In this document: positions 8,828-18,629 of the stretch, one piece after another
How positions within the stretch are numbered: position 1 is the stretch's first letter
How the letters are laid out: each line of letters opens with the position of its first letter
Assembly (NCBI GenBank): GCA_019359515.1
Contig: JAHHHC010000028.1
Location: forward strand, 1-64,000
DNA: 64,000 nt
Direction of reading: 5' to 3'
Source of the DNA: Desmonostoc vinosum HA7617-LM4
GTDB taxonomy: Bacteria; Cyanobacteriota; Cyanobacteriia; Cyanobacteriales; Nostocaceae
Position numbers and translations under genes: made by a program
Notes under the pieces: generated by a model
The model's database searches: none
Seen by the model: the letters and a program-made list of their open reading frames with translations, nothing else
Told to the model about the DNA's origin: nothing

Positions 8828-8936
8828 TTAATAAATTCCAATTAAATGAATTCAATTGGCTGAATCCTTTGTTTTTTAGTACAAATGCGATCGCCTACCA
8901 TCACAGCATAATATACTACAGTAATTTCGCGATTTT

Positions 8937-10220
8937 ATGACTCATTTTGGTATCATCTGTCCCGCAGCCACTGGTCATCTCAACCCGATGACCGCTTTAG
9001 GCTACGAACTAAAACAACGTGGTCATCGCGTCACTGTATTAGGAATTCCCGACGCTCAATCAAAAACACTGACAGCAGGATTAGAATTCAAGGAAATTGG
9101 TGGTTCTGAGTTTCCTGCTGGCGTCAGTAAAGAATCATTGACAAAGTTGGGAGAACTGAGTGGGCTGGCGGCTCTCAAATACACCATCTATCTAGTACAA
9201 CAGTCGGCAGCGATGTTACTCCAACAAGGCCCAACAGCATTTAAAGAAGCAGGTATAGAAGCACTGCTAGTAGACCAGGTTTCGCCAGGGGGAGGCACTG
9301 TTGCAGATTACTTAGATATTCCCTTCATTTCTAGTGGTGGCTCGTTGCTCCTTAACCAAGAAGCAGGAGTTCCTCCTTTTTTCACGTCTTGGAACTATAA
9401 CCCAAGCTGGTGGGGGCGTCTACGTAATCAAGGAGCTTATTATTTATTTGACCGTCTAAGGCTGCCTATCCGGCAATTGGTAAATGAGTATCGCCAAAGA
9501 TGGAAATTGCCCCTTCATTATCATGCCAACGATCCAAACTCCCAACTAGCACAGTTGAGTCAACTACCTGCCGAACTTGACTTCCCCAGGCAGGAGTCAC
9601 CCCAATGTTTGCATTACACGGGGCCGTATCATAATCTCAGCAATCGGCAACCTGTGCCTTTTCCTTACGAACAGTTGACTGGACAACCACTAATTTATGC
9701 CTCTATGGGTACGATCCAAAATCGTTTGCTAGAGATTTTTCAATGTATTGCTCAGGCTTGTGAAGGGTTAGATGTGCAATTAGTAATCTCTTTGGGTGGT
9801 TCAACCAGTCCAGAGTCCTTAGCAAAATTACCCGGTTCACCCTTAGTTGTAGAATATGCACCCCAGTTAGAACTGCTTCAAAAAGCCACTCTGACGATTA
9901 CCCACGCTGGCCCAAATACTGTTTTGGAGTCTTTGAGTAATGCTGTACCAATGGTGGGCATTCCAATTACTAACGATCAGCCAGGAACAGCCGCACGTCT
10001 GGCTTGGGCGGGGGCTGGGGAGATGATACCCCTAGCTCGCTTGAGTGTTCCCAAGCTACGAGAGGCAATTAAGCGGGTGTTGACAGAAAACTCTTATAAA
10101 CAGAATGCAGTTAGATTACAAAAAGCCATTCAGAGCGCAGGGGGAGCAAGTCGAGCCGCTGATATTATCGAACAAGTAGTTTCTACAGGTAAACCTGTCT
10201 TAGCTCACACTCGCTCTTAA
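8937..10220 (+). CDS. Glycosyltransferase, GT1 family (CrtX/UGT-like)
   Basis: A 427-residue GT-B enzyme that would move a sugar from a UDP/TDP donor to a small lipophilic acceptor. The N-terminus (HFGIICPAATGHLNPMTALGYELKQRGHRV) is the acceptor-domain Rossmann strand with the catalytic-type His in GHLNP. The C-terminal donor site reads THAGPNTVLESLSNAVPMVGIPITNDQPGTAARL, the UGT signature with HxG and the DQ pair. It resembles zeaxanthin glucosyltransferase (CrtX)-like enzymes. Cyanobacteria make glycosylated carotenoids such as myxol glycosides, so a carotenoid acceptor is possible but unproven. No carotenoid genes are beside it. Confidence 0.85.
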   Translation: MTHFGIICPAATGHLNPMTALGYELKQRGHRVTVLGIPDAQSKTLTAGLEFKEIGGSEFPAGVSKESLTKLGELSGLAALKYTIYLVQQSAAMLLQQGPTAFKEAGIEALLVDQVSPGGGTVADYLDIPFISSGGSLLLNQEAGVPPFFTSWNYNPSWWGRLRNQGAYYLFDRLRLPIRQLVNEYRQRWKLPLHYHANDPNSQLAQLSQLPAELDFPRQESPQCLHYTGPYHNLSNRQPVPFPYEQLTGQPLIYASMGTIQNRLLEIFQCIAQACEGLDVQLVISLGGSTSPESLAKLPGSPLVVEYAPQLELLQKATLTITHAGPNTVLESLSNAVPMVGIPITNDQPGTAARLAWAGAGEMIPLARLSVPKLREAIKRVLTENSYKQNAVRLQKAIQSAGGASRAADIIEQVVSTGKPVLAHTRS

Positions 10221-10246
10221 ACTATTCGCAATTGCGTTTGAATGTA

Positions 10247-10276
10247 GGGTGTGTTGTCGCATAGCACAACGCACCC
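10247..10276. terminator. Strong hairpin downstream of the GT1 gene
   Basis: An 11-bp stem, GGGTGTGTTGT with ACAACGCACCC (one G-T pair), closes an 8-nt loop 27 bp after the GT1 stop. The tail TTCTCTTATC is only weakly T-rich, so termination efficiency is uncertain. The hairpin sequence itself resembles a common dispersed repeat. Confidence 0.5.
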
Positions 10277-10706
10277 TTCTCTTATCAAAGACGCTGCGTG
10301 TAGCTTGTTTAAGCGTAGGGGCACGGATGACCCAAACAATTACATTCTGATAGCCGAAGTTTTTTATCACTGTAGTAGTGTGTCTAGCTTTAAATGTTGC
10401 ATTAAAAAGAACTCTTGTGGGATGGGCGTCTCGCCCGTCCGTGGCAGGCTTTACGTCCCACGCCATCAGAAAAATTATTACATTATTTTAGCCTTGACAC
10501 GCTAGTAGCGTTGGTAATTTGAACTGATTTTTTCGCTAGTATATTTATACCAATTAAAAAATCATCTGCACATAAACGATTGTAGAAATGTGCGATCGCA
10601 TATATCTACAAAACGATTTGTTGTCACTTTTACTCACTGCAAACTTCATATTTGAAAAAATCTCTTCTCTAGCCCCTAATCTCTTGTTCCTACTCCCCAA
10701 ACGGTA
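10277..10706. other. Spacer upstream of the ABC exporter gene
   Basis: Holds a fragment of the TTGTGGGATGGGCGTC repeat family (10416-10450; fuller version at 55794-55852), and AT-rich sequence with one HIP1-like site. It should carry the promoter of the ABC gene. No gene is supported here. Confidence 0.4.
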
Positions 10707-12527
10707 ATGAAAATTAAAAAGAAGCGAAATTACCTCCGCCAATCGTTAATGGTTTTTCGCTATAGTGGACGGGCGGTAAGCTTGGTATGGACTACTAGCC
10801 GCTTATTAACTATTCTTTTGGCTACTTTAACTTTAGTGGCTGGTCTTTTACCAGCTGCGATCGCCTACATTGGTAAGTTAATTGTGGATGCGGTAATCTT
10901 AACTTCACAAAGTAGCGATTTTGTCAATATTTCTCGCCCTTTATTATACGTGGGATTAGAGGCGATCGCTGTAATTTTACTAGCAGGCTGTCAGCGAGGA
11001 CTGAGTATTTGTCAATCTTTGTTGCGAGTGCTACTTGGTCAGCGAGTGAATGTACTAATACTAAAAAAAGCGCTGACACTAGAACTCAGGCAATTTGAAG
11101 ACTCAGAATTTTATGACAAATTAAGCAATGCTAGACGAGAAGCATCAACTCGTCCCCTTTCTTTGGTTAATCGGACTTTTGGGTTAGTGCAAAGCGCTCT
11201 TTCTCTTGCCACCTACGGGATTTTGCTAGTTAAATTTTCAGTCTGGGCAGTTTTGGTATTGGTTTTGGCGGCGATGCCAGCATTTATTGCCGAAACAAAG
11301 TTTGCGGGAGAGGCTTTTCGCCTATTTAGTTGGCGTGCGCCAGAAACTCGACAACAGCACTATATAGAAAATTTGCTAGCTAGAGAAGACTTTGTGACAG
11401 AAGTCAAACTCTACCAAATTGGAGACATGCTCCTAGGACGTTATCACAACCTATTTGATCAACTCTACGGTGAAGACCGAGATTTAACTCTGCGTCGGGG
11501 ACTATGGGGATATCTCTTAAGTTTGGTGAGTACGGGTGCATTTTATACAGCATACGCTTGGATTGTGCTAGAAACCGTAGCGGGTAGAATTTCCTTGGGA
11601 GATATGACAATGTATCTTACCGTTTTTCGCCAAGGACAGTCTACTTTTGCTGGTGTCCTGACTTCGATTGGTGGGATGTATGAGGATAACTTATACCTAT
11701 CTAATCTTTACGATTTTCTGGAGGAGAAAGTACCAAAGTCTAAAGGTAGAGCGACTCAAGGTTTAAAGCCTCGAGATGGCATTCGTTTGGAGAATGTATC
11801 GTTTACCTATCCAGGAAGTTCTCAGCCAGCGTTGAGAAATATCTCACTGCATTTAAAACCTGGAGAAAAACTAGCAATTGTTGGCGAAAACGGTTCTGGC
11901 AAGACTACCTTAATCAAACTCCTGACTAGACTCTACACCCCAGACTCTGGGCGAATTTTATTAGATGGTTTGAACTTAGAGGAATGGGATGTAGATGTCC
12001 TACGGCGTCGTATTGGTGTGATTTTTCAGAACTTTGTCCGCTACCAGTTTACGGTTGGTGAGAATATTGGTGTTGGCGATGTCGAACACATAGAAAACAA
12101 CAACCTCTGGCAAACTGCGGCCCAAAAAGGCATGGCTCAACCCTTTATTAACCAATTACCACAAGGGTTCCAAACTCAGTTAGGACGTTGGTTTAAGGGA
12201 GGACAGGAACTTTCGGGAGGACAATGGCAGAAAATTGCTTTGTCTCGTGCTTTTATGCGAACTCAGGCGGATATCTTGGTGTTAGATGAACCAACATCGG
12301 CAATGGATGCCCAAGCTGAGTTTGAGATTTTCAACCATTTTCGCGCTCTTACCCAAAATCAAATGGTGTTACTGATTTCCCACCGCTTCTCGACAGTACG
12401 CATGGCTGATAACATCGTGGTCATCGAGGGTGGAGAAGTGTTAGAACAGGGGACTCACGAAGAATTGTTACAAACTGGAGGACGCTATGCGAAATTGTTT
12501 ATGCTACAAGCAGCAGGTTATCAGTAA
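10707..12527 (+). CDS. ABC exporter, fused permease and ATPase
   Basis: A 606-residue half-transporter. Residues 1-340 form the membrane domain with about six hydrophobic segments; 355-606 are the ATPase. Walker A GENGSGKT is at 393-400, the Q-loop lies in GVIFQNFVRY, the signature is LSGGQWQK near 505, Walker B ILVLDEPTSAMD near 525, and the switch His in LLISHRFSTV. It belongs to the MsbA/lipid-A or peptide exporter group and should act as a homodimer. The substrate is not readable. It converges on the secreted-protein gene and the glycan operon, so export of a glycolipid is a possible but weak inference. Confidence 0.9.
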   Translation: MKIKKKRNYLRQSLMVFRYSGRAVSLVWTTSRLLTILLATLTLVAGLLPAAIAYIGKLIVDAVILTSQSSDFVNISRPLLYVGLEAIAVILLAGCQRGLSICQSLLRVLLGQRVNVLILKKALTLELRQFEDSEFYDKLSNARREASTRPLSLVNRTFGLVQSALSLATYGILLVKFSVWAVLVLVLAAMPAFIAETKFAGEAFRLFSWRAPETRQQHYIENLLAREDFVTEVKLYQIGDMLLGRYHNLFDQLYGEDRDLTLRRGLWGYLLSLVSTGAFYTAYAWIVLETVAGRISLGDMTMYLTVFRQGQSTFAGVLTSIGGMYEDNLYLSNLYDFLEEKVPKSKGRATQGLKPRDGIRLENVSFTYPGSSQPALRNISLHLKPGEKLAIVGENGSGKTTLIKLLTRLYTPDSGRILLDGLNLEEWDVDVLRRRIGVIFQNFVRYQFTVGENIGVGDVEHIENNNLWQTAAQKGMAQPFINQLPQGFQTQLGRWFKGGQELSGGQWQKIALSRAFMRTQADILVLDEPTSAMDAQAEFEIFNHFRALTQNQMVLLISHRFSTVRMADNIVVIEGGEVLEQGTHEELLQTGGRYAKLFMLQAAGYQ

Positions 12528-12593
12528 AATGAAATTAACGTGCAGTTGCTAGAAGAGATTGTTGGCAAAGGTTTACACGTAAAATCTCTAGAC

Positions 12594-13706
12594 TTATACA
12601 CCCTTGTAGTAGTATTTTGCAATCTTTAGAGCGATCGCATTCCACTTCTGGTTACCAGTCGCAGATCCCCAGTAAGCAAAAGCACGAACTACTGTATTAT
12701 AAGCTACCGCTTTAGTCTTACCACTTCTTGCAGACTCCTGTCCTGCGGTTCGAGTATTTCCTTCGTTGCTAATTTCTCCAGAAGGCAGAACTCTTGAATG
12801 CTCCCAAGTAAGAGCCTTGTTGATCATTGCTACAACTTTGGGTGTCAAACTGTCGTTGGGAAAATATGTTACCCATCTTTGGGCATATACTACACCGACA
12901 ACTTGATAACTAGTATCAAAACCACCTCGTTCTGGGTTAACACCGTCTGCGGTCTGTGATGATAAACCATCCTCAATCGATTTGCGAGCGTAACTAATCA
13001 ATTGTTGATCGTTGGTTAATTTACCGGTGAGTCCTAAAGCAGCAGCAACCAAATAGCGACGATGGGTAAAAGGTTTGTTGTATATATTTCCTTTTCTCCA
13101 CACATCCGCTGAAATCATCCAGCGAGCGGCACGATGCACTAAAGGTTTATATTTGGCGACTTCCTTAGCATACTGTTTGGAGTATGGTGACTGTTGTACG
13201 AATAGTAATGTATGAGCAACAGCTTGTACAAATAAAGAAGTACTATGGAAGCGATCGTTAGTCATAGAGAAACTACCATCAGAAGATTGGCGTGCAAATC
13301 CCCACTCAAATAATTTGAATCCTGTTTTAATCGCTTCTGAGTTATTTTTGACTATTCCACCAATAATTAAATCTTCCCCATATCGTTGTTCTTCGATGTA
13401 CCAATTTGGGGTTTCATTACTTTCCCAGCGAACGTTTGCTTTATAAGCACCGCTAGGCGACATAAATTGGTAGAAATAATGCAAACTTCGGTATAGAACA
13501 CTAGCAATTAAACCGCTAGATTCATACTCATAGTCTTTTGATGAAGAGACTTGAGCTAATAATTGAACTTTTGAAGTTTCTAGATGAACATTTTTTTGAG
13601 CTGCTAGAACCTGCTTGATATCAACTCCATTAACCCAGTAGGCGGAAAATGCGCCACTAATAAATAATGGCAAATACATTAAATTCAATAACTGTTGTTT
13701 TTTCAT
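12594..13706 (-). CDS. Secreted protein of unknown function, probable alpha/alpha-barrel
   Basis: A 370-residue protein with an N-terminal hydrophobic stretch after KK (about residues 8-22), so exported. I do not recognise the family. The body is mostly helical, with repeated aromatic-rich segments such as SLHYFYQFMSPSGAYKANVRW, GFKLFEWGFARQSSDGSF, RRYLVAAALGLTGKL and GFDTSYQVVGVVYAQRW. The spacing of helices and GS/DG turns recalls alpha/alpha-toroid polysaccharide lyases and hydrolases. Position after the glycan operon would suit a glycan-processing enzyme. It has its own 594-bp upstream region. Confidence 0.55.
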   Translation of the reverse strand: MKKQQLLNLMYLPLFISGAFSAYWVNGVDIKQVLAAQKNVHLETSKVQLLAQVSSSKDYEYESSGLIASVLYRSLHYFYQFMSPSGAYKANVRWESNETPNWYIEEQRYGEDLIIGGIVKNNSEAIKTGFKLFEWGFARQSSDGSFSMTNDRFHSTSLFVQAVAHTLLFVQQSPYSKQYAKEVAKYKPLVHRAARWMISADVWRKGNIYNKPFTHRRYLVAAALGLTGKLTNDQQLISYARKSIEDGLSSQTADGVNPERGGFDTSYQVVGVVYAQRWVTYFPNDSLTPKVVAMINKALTWEHSRVLPSGEISNEGNTRTAGQESARSGKTKAVAYNTVVRAFAYWGSATGNQKWNAIALKIAKYYYKGV

Positions 13707-14300
13707 GTTGCATCACATCCCTGGATAGTATGGTTGACTGGTTACTAAATTGAATTTTTACTGAAGTTCAGTGATCTCGAAGCATCTACATGTATGGATA
13801 AGTGTAACCTGTTTACTCAAACAAATATTGCTGGTTATTTTGAGCAGCAAGACGTGTACGGGAGTATTGATACTACCGAGCTAAAACAGGTTTCAGCACT
13901 TTTACCAAACCAATATAAAAAGATCAAAAATTAACTATCACAAGATAGCATAGTATATTGGATATGTAAAAAAAACACTAATATTTAGTAATAATACTGG
14001 CACGATTATGTCATACTAGATTAGCAAAAATCCTTGTATGATAGGTATTATGAGTCTAATATCCATATATACTACTTGTATCAACCTTGAAAACAAAATA
14101 TTTAATGTACTATTTATTACTAACGACTGCTTTAAAAAACCGTATTTTTACATAAACATAAATTAATTGACTAAAATTTGCCAAGGTAGACACTACTTAT
14201 CCTTATAGTTATGAATATTCAAGGTAATTTTTAGTTCAATAGATAACTATTTACCCTTATAGTTATGAATATTCAAGGTAATTTTTAGTTCAATAGATAA
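13707..14300. other. AT-rich spacer between the glycan operon and the secreted-protein gene
   Basis: Very AT-rich, no supported coding sequence. It should contain the promoter of the secreted-protein gene and the end of the glycan operon. Its distal part is the tandem duplication listed at 14201-14304. Confidence 0.4.
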
Positions 14301-14304
14301 CTAT
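14201..14304. repeat. 54-bp tandem duplication
   Basis: The 50-bp segment beginning CCTTATAGTTATGAATATTC and ending AATAGATAACTAT occurs at 14201-14250 and again at 14255-14304, identical, separated by TTAC. The second copy overlaps the stop codon of the UPF0104-type gene. Perfect identity implies a recent duplication. Confidence 0.95.
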
Positions 14305-15272
14305 AAATTAGTATTCTTATTTTTAATAAACTGCCATCCTGCTGAATCTAGTAGAAGAATCAAACCTCCTACTAAACACAATAGCCAACTCAATATAGTA
14401 ATAATTACAGACAACAATAAAGCTTGCTCTGATGGCAATCCAATTCGACTAAACAAATAAACCCATAATCCCTCTTTTAAACCAATTCCCCCTAAAGATA
14501 TTGGTAACAAAGTGATGACTACAATAATTGGGATAAAAACTAAAAGTTCTAAATAAGAAATAGATATTTTTAGCTCTTGTGCAATTAAATAGTGATAGTA
14601 AACAATACCTAATTGCAGTAGAAAAGAAAGTCCCATTGATAAAGCTAAAGCTTGACGGTTTTGGGCAAATTCTCTCAGTAAAATTTGGATTTTTGCTAAG
14701 CGAGATGCTAAGTTATTCAAACGAAATTTATGTAACAAAGGTTCTGCCAAAATTAAGAGTTTGGGACTAACAATTAATAGTACTCCCCCCACCAAAGCCC
14801 CTACACAACCAAAAAATAGTACAAGAATGTCCCAACGCCCCACAACTCTAATAGCAGGAGCTAAACCCAACACAGCCAGAGCAGATAAAGCAGCTAAACC
14901 TGTAAATCTCTCTAAAAATACAGAAACAAGAGCGACTTCTGAATCTTGAATTTCTTTAGCTACATGATAAACTCGATATACATCTCCACCTAACGACCCA
15001 GGTAAAAATAAGTTAAGAAACATCCCAGCAAAATAGCTTTTTAATAATTTAATAATTGACACTGAATTCTTGGTAGACACAATAATTGTCTGCCAACGCA
15101 AACAACTTAAGTATTGTAAGCCAGCGTAATAAATTAGGGAAAAAGCAACAAAAGGCAAGGAAAGTAGTTTTAACTGATTCCAAGTTTGTGCAATATCTAT
15201 ACGAGAAAATATTAGAACCAGTAGCCCTATACTAATAACAGTCTTGAAAACGACTATGGGTTTGATTCTCAC
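14301..15272 (-). CDS. UPF0104 family membrane protein (lysylphosphatidylglycerol synthase TM-like, flippase-like)
   Basis: A 323-residue polytopic membrane protein with about eight spans. The signature FLPGSLGGDVYRVYHVAKE followed by LVSVFLERFTGLAALSALAVLG, and later LPISLGGIGLKEG, marks the UPF0104/LPG-synthase transmembrane family. Members are often found in glycan and glycolipid loci, where a lipid-translocating role has been proposed. It is the last gene of the operon, 25 bp after the GT-C gene, which fits transport or presentation of a lipid-linked sugar. Confidence 0.85.
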   Translation of the reverse strand: MRIKPIVVFKTVISIGLLVLIFSRIDIAQTWNQLKLLSLPFVAFSLIYYAGLQYLSCLRWQTIIVSTKNSVSIIKLLKSYFAGMFLNLFLPGSLGGDVYRVYHVAKEIQDSEVALVSVFLERFTGLAALSALAVLGLAPAIRVVGRWDILVLFFGCVGALVGGVLLIVSPKLLILAEPLLHKFRLNNLASRLAKIQILLREFAQNRQALALSMGLSFLLQLGIVYYHYLIAQELKISISYLELLVFIPIIVVITLLPISLGGIGLKEGLWVYLFSRIGLPSEQALLLSVIITILSWLLCLVGGLILLLDSAGWQFIKNKNTNL

Positions 15273-15297
15273 TCTATTTGCCTCACATATTTGAGTG

Positions 15298-18200
15298 TTA
15301 GTAAGTCCCTAAATCTTCACCTTCATTTGCTATACGCTTTGGCAATCCATCTTCTGGTTGCCACAATCGCAAACGAGTACCAAAACTATCTATAACTGGT
15401 TGCCCTAAACTTTCAACATATTGCCAAAGTTCATCTTTAAATCTACCTTTTCTGGTGTCTTCTATATGAATCCATACACGTTTATGCTGCTGTAAAACTT
15501 GATTTAATTTGTCTATACTACTAACCACTACTGCTCCAGACCAACGATCAATTAATCTACCATCACGCCAGTAAGCTGCATCAAAATATCCAGTACCCAT
15601 TAAGAAATAATCTAGTTTGCCTAAATTCACTACCGCTAAAGGTGGTAAAGGAGAAATAGTTACATCTCCGGGCTGTTTATAGGCACGAATATATTCAAAT
15701 AGTTGTGCATTACGTCTATTAATCGACTCTTGAAAGCCAGCTAATGTCCTAGATGGTTCTATATTAGTTACCACTAGTAGGAGCATCAAACTTAAAGCGA
15801 TCGCTCGTAGAGGTAGTAAACCTGTTAATAGCTGTTCTAATCTATTTCCTAAACTTTCTGCTAGGCAAATTGCACTATAAACAGCTAGCAAAATAAATAA
15901 AGGGTATACACCATAGAGATAACGTTCAGCTATCCCATAACACAGAATTGTTATAAAAATTACATTAATAATAATAATGCTACATAAGAATAACATCTTA
16001 CCATTTTTTACTTTCAGGAAGTAAACAAAACCCAACAAAAATAGTAAGCTGTGTATTGTGTGCATTCTATCAGAATTAATAAAAAAAATCGCTGCTAAGT
16101 TTGTCAGATCAGAAAAATGAAGTCTCAAATAGGCTGCTGTACTATCTGATATGGCAGCTAAAGGAGTCAAAAGCCTGATAGAAGAAAATCCCAGGCAATA
16201 AACAAAGATTACTAAGGTGAGACAACTACCCAAAATAATCTGCCAATCATGCGATATCCGAAAAGGACGATAGAAGCAAAGGAAACCAAAAATAAAAACT
16301 GGAAGCAGCGTTAAGCTAATTTCTTGAGTTAAAAGAGTTAAAGTTAAAGCAATAAAAAATATATATTGATAATGCTTTCCTAATTTATCAATAAACCCTC
16401 TAAAGAATGACCAGAAAGATAAAATAGTTAGGAATTGCAGAAGCTGGTAAAATCGAATATTACGTGAATACCAAAGTTCCCAAGGATTAATCGCCAAAAT
16501 TGCTGTGATTAGCAAGGCAATCCAAACTCTGCCAGTGATTTGATGTGCGAAGATATAAATTAAAATTAAGGTGGCTGTACCCCAAATCACAGACAGCAAG
16601 CGTCCATTAATTACAGAATCTCCCACTATTCTTAGCCACAGAGCTAGTAGGTATTGATAAAAAGGGCCACGAGTATACCAAATACCAGCAGAAGTAATGG
16701 GCGCACCTGTGCGAAGAATGCCTCTACTAGCATCAAAGGAAGTATTTTCATCAGCATCCAAGTCCATAACACCCAAGTCATAAACTCTTAACCCTAAACC
16801 AATACAGACAATTAACAACAATAAAAACCATTGCCCCCATGATTGCCATCTTGGCTGCAACACTAAGTAAATATTTCGAGTTTGCCAATATCCGGGCCTC
16901 CAAAACAGAGTTAAAGCCGTAATTGCACTAGCTGTAAATAAAATTAAGAAAACGTTACCACTTGCTGCTAAACCTAAACCAATAAAGGTGATTATTCCAC
17001 AGAAAAACCACAAACCCCAACGCGGTATTTTCCCTAAAAAGCTGTTGATTTGACTTAACAGCAGAGTCAGTAAAACTATTAACACAAAGCCAACTAATAT
17101 TAAATGATTGCTTTGTGGTTGAGCAAATAGTAATCCTAATTCAGCTTCTGCATAACGATGTTTGATTAAACCAATAATGATTAAAAATAAAGTTGCAGGT
17201 GCAAGTATTGCTGCTCCTATATCAAGCCTGTCCCACCAACTAGCTCCACGTCGCAACCAAAAGCCTAGAAGTAAGGTATAAACTACAGCAAAGACAATCC
17301 CACCTAATTGCCAAAGACTTTGACGCCATAAGTAATTTGGATAATTTAGCTGATAAGCATCATCTTCAAATCTGCGTCGAAATTGTTGGGCGTTGGGTAT
17401 ACCTAAAAAAGTCACAGGCTGACTATCGCCTAAACCTTCTACCCAACCAGATACAGGTTGATTTAAACTAGTCCAAGTATCATCAGTGGCGATCGCTCCT
17501 ATAATCTCACCTTTTGCTGTTTCTGCCCATCCATCTAAGAAAAAACCTAACGAACTATTAAAATCAATAGAGTTAGTACCTGCCTGTGCTTCTCTCAAAG
17601 AACCAGTCAAACTGACAGCTAGAATGTTATTTCCAGGCTTGAGAAGTTTTGTAACTTCTACAAGATGCAATAGTCTGCCATTTTCCGTTTTATAATTATT
17701 AACTAAATTTCCGTTCAACAACAGAGAATATGCTCCGATTCCAGAAAATCGAATGTAGGCATGAGAAATTACATCTTCTGGTATTTTCCATATACTTCTT
17801 AGCCATGCTCCTCCTTGAGAACTCGGAACTCCTGTAATCCAATTTCCTTGTAGAAAATGTTCAAATAAATTTTTACTTAACCTACTGTAAGTAGTTTCTT
17901 GAACTGTATTTAGCACCTGGGCTTGTGACCAATTGATATCTGGAAAATCCAGATCAAACCATCGCAGTGATTGGTGAGTTTCTGATAAGTTTGAAACCAA
18001 CCAATCACTTGCTCCAGTTGTGAGATTAATAGGAGTAGCATTAGCTATAGGATAGACAGCACCCTCAACTACTACACGCGGATTTTGTTGTCCTTTTTGG
18101 ATTTCTAGTGCTACGACATTTTTACCAGGGCGTAGATATGAAGCTATATCTACGTAATTTGTTAACTTCCAATCTTGGGAACTAGCAAGTAAGTAATTAA

Positions 18201-18576
18201 CTGAAGTTTTAGCGCGGTAGCGATTACTATCATTGAAATCTTGAAACTGTACTCTTAGTGACCCATGTAAACCAAGAGAATTGTTGAGTACACTATTTTC
18301 TCCTGTTACCCGTTGCCCATTAACATAAAGAGTGAAATCATTATCAGCACTTAGCCGCAGCCAACCAGCTTCGACAATATTAGGTAAATTAAATGTTTGA
18401 CGAGCATAGAAGCGATAAGTTGGTGTTTGAGGAGCAATCCATTGGGCTTGTTGTGACCAGCTCACGCGTTCTACGGGAGTCGGAATATTCTCCCAAATAG
18501 AAAATCCCAACAACCCTAATAATAGCCCTAAACTTAAAGTGAGTCCCAATGAAAGCCAAAAATTTAAGCGCTTCAT
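15298..18576 (-). CDS. GT-C glycosyltransferase (PMT/GT39-like) with large N-terminal beta-sandwich region
   Basis: A 1092-residue membrane protein, roughly twice the size of ordinary bacterial GT39 proteins. A first membrane span (about 7-29) leads to some 370 extracytoplasmic residues with two beta-sandwich-like modules, 45-170 (GWLRLSADNDFTLYVNGQRV) and 245-350 (AYIRFSGIGAYSLLLNGNLV). Both resemble galactose-binding folds seen in glycosidases. Spans at about 420-560 connect to the GT-C core from 580. The catalytic acidic motif is DLDADENTSF (606-615), followed by TRGPFYQYLLALWLR and INPWELWYSRNIRFY. It should transfer a sugar from a polyprenyl-phosphate donor outside the membrane. Operon gene, 53 bp from the FkbM gene. 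Confidence 0.82.
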   Translation of the reverse strand: MKRLNFWLSLGLTLSLGLLLGLLGFSIWENIPTPVERVSWSQQAQWIAPQTPTYRFYARQTFNLPNIVEAGWLRLSADNDFTLYVNGQRVTGENSVLNNSLGLHGSLRVQFQDFNDSNRYRAKTSVNYLLASSQDWKLTNYVDIASYLRPGKNVVALEIQKGQQNPRVVVEGAVYPIANATPINLTTGASDWLVSNLSETHQSLRWFDLDFPDINWSQAQVLNTVQETTYSRLSKNLFEHFLQGNWITGVPSSQGGAWLRSIWKIPEDVISHAYIRFSGIGAYSLLLNGNLVNNYKTENGRLLHLVEVTKLLKPGNNILAVSLTGSLREAQAGTNSIDFNSSLGFFLDGWAETAKGEIIGAIATDDTWTSLNQPVSGWVEGLGDSQPVTFLGIPNAQQFRRRFEDDAYQLNYPNYLWRQSLWQLGGIVFAVVYTLLLGFWLRRGASWWDRLDIGAAILAPATLFLIIIGLIKHRYAEAELGLLFAQPQSNHLILVGFVLIVLLTLLLSQINSFLGKIPRWGLWFFCGIITFIGLGLAASGNVFLILFTASAITALTLFWRPGYWQTRNIYLVLQPRWQSWGQWFLLLLIVCIGLGLRVYDLGVMDLDADENTSFDASRGILRTGAPITSAGIWYTRGPFYQYLLALWLRIVGDSVINGRLLSVIWGTATLILIYIFAHQITGRVWIALLITAILAINPWELWYSRNIRFYQLLQFLTILSFWSFFRGFIDKLGKHYQYIFFIALTLTLLTQEISLTLLPVFIFGFLCFYRPFRISHDWQIILGSCLTLVIFVYCLGFSSIRLLTPLAAISDSTAAYLRLHFSDLTNLAAIFFINSDRMHTIHSLLFLLGFVYFLKVKNGKMLFLCSIIIINVIFITILCYGIAERYLYGVYPLFILLAVYSAICLAESLGNRLEQLLTGLLPLRAIALSLMLLLVVTNIEPSRTLAGFQESINRRNAQLFEYIRAYKQPGDVTISPLPPLAVVNLGKLDYFLMGTGYFDAAYWRDGRLIDRWSGAVVVSSIDKLNQVLQQHKRVWIHIEDTRKGRFKDELWQYVESLGQPVIDSFGTRLRLWQPEDGLPKRIANEGEDLGTY

Positions 18577-18629
18577 GAGTAATGAAAATCCAGAAAGCTT
18601 CAGATACTAATACGTAGATAAATTTTCTA

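Noticed and set aside
10200-10505. Two opposed frames in the spacer after the GT1 gene
   Set aside because: Both are translations of dispersed hairpin repeats with no conserved protein features.
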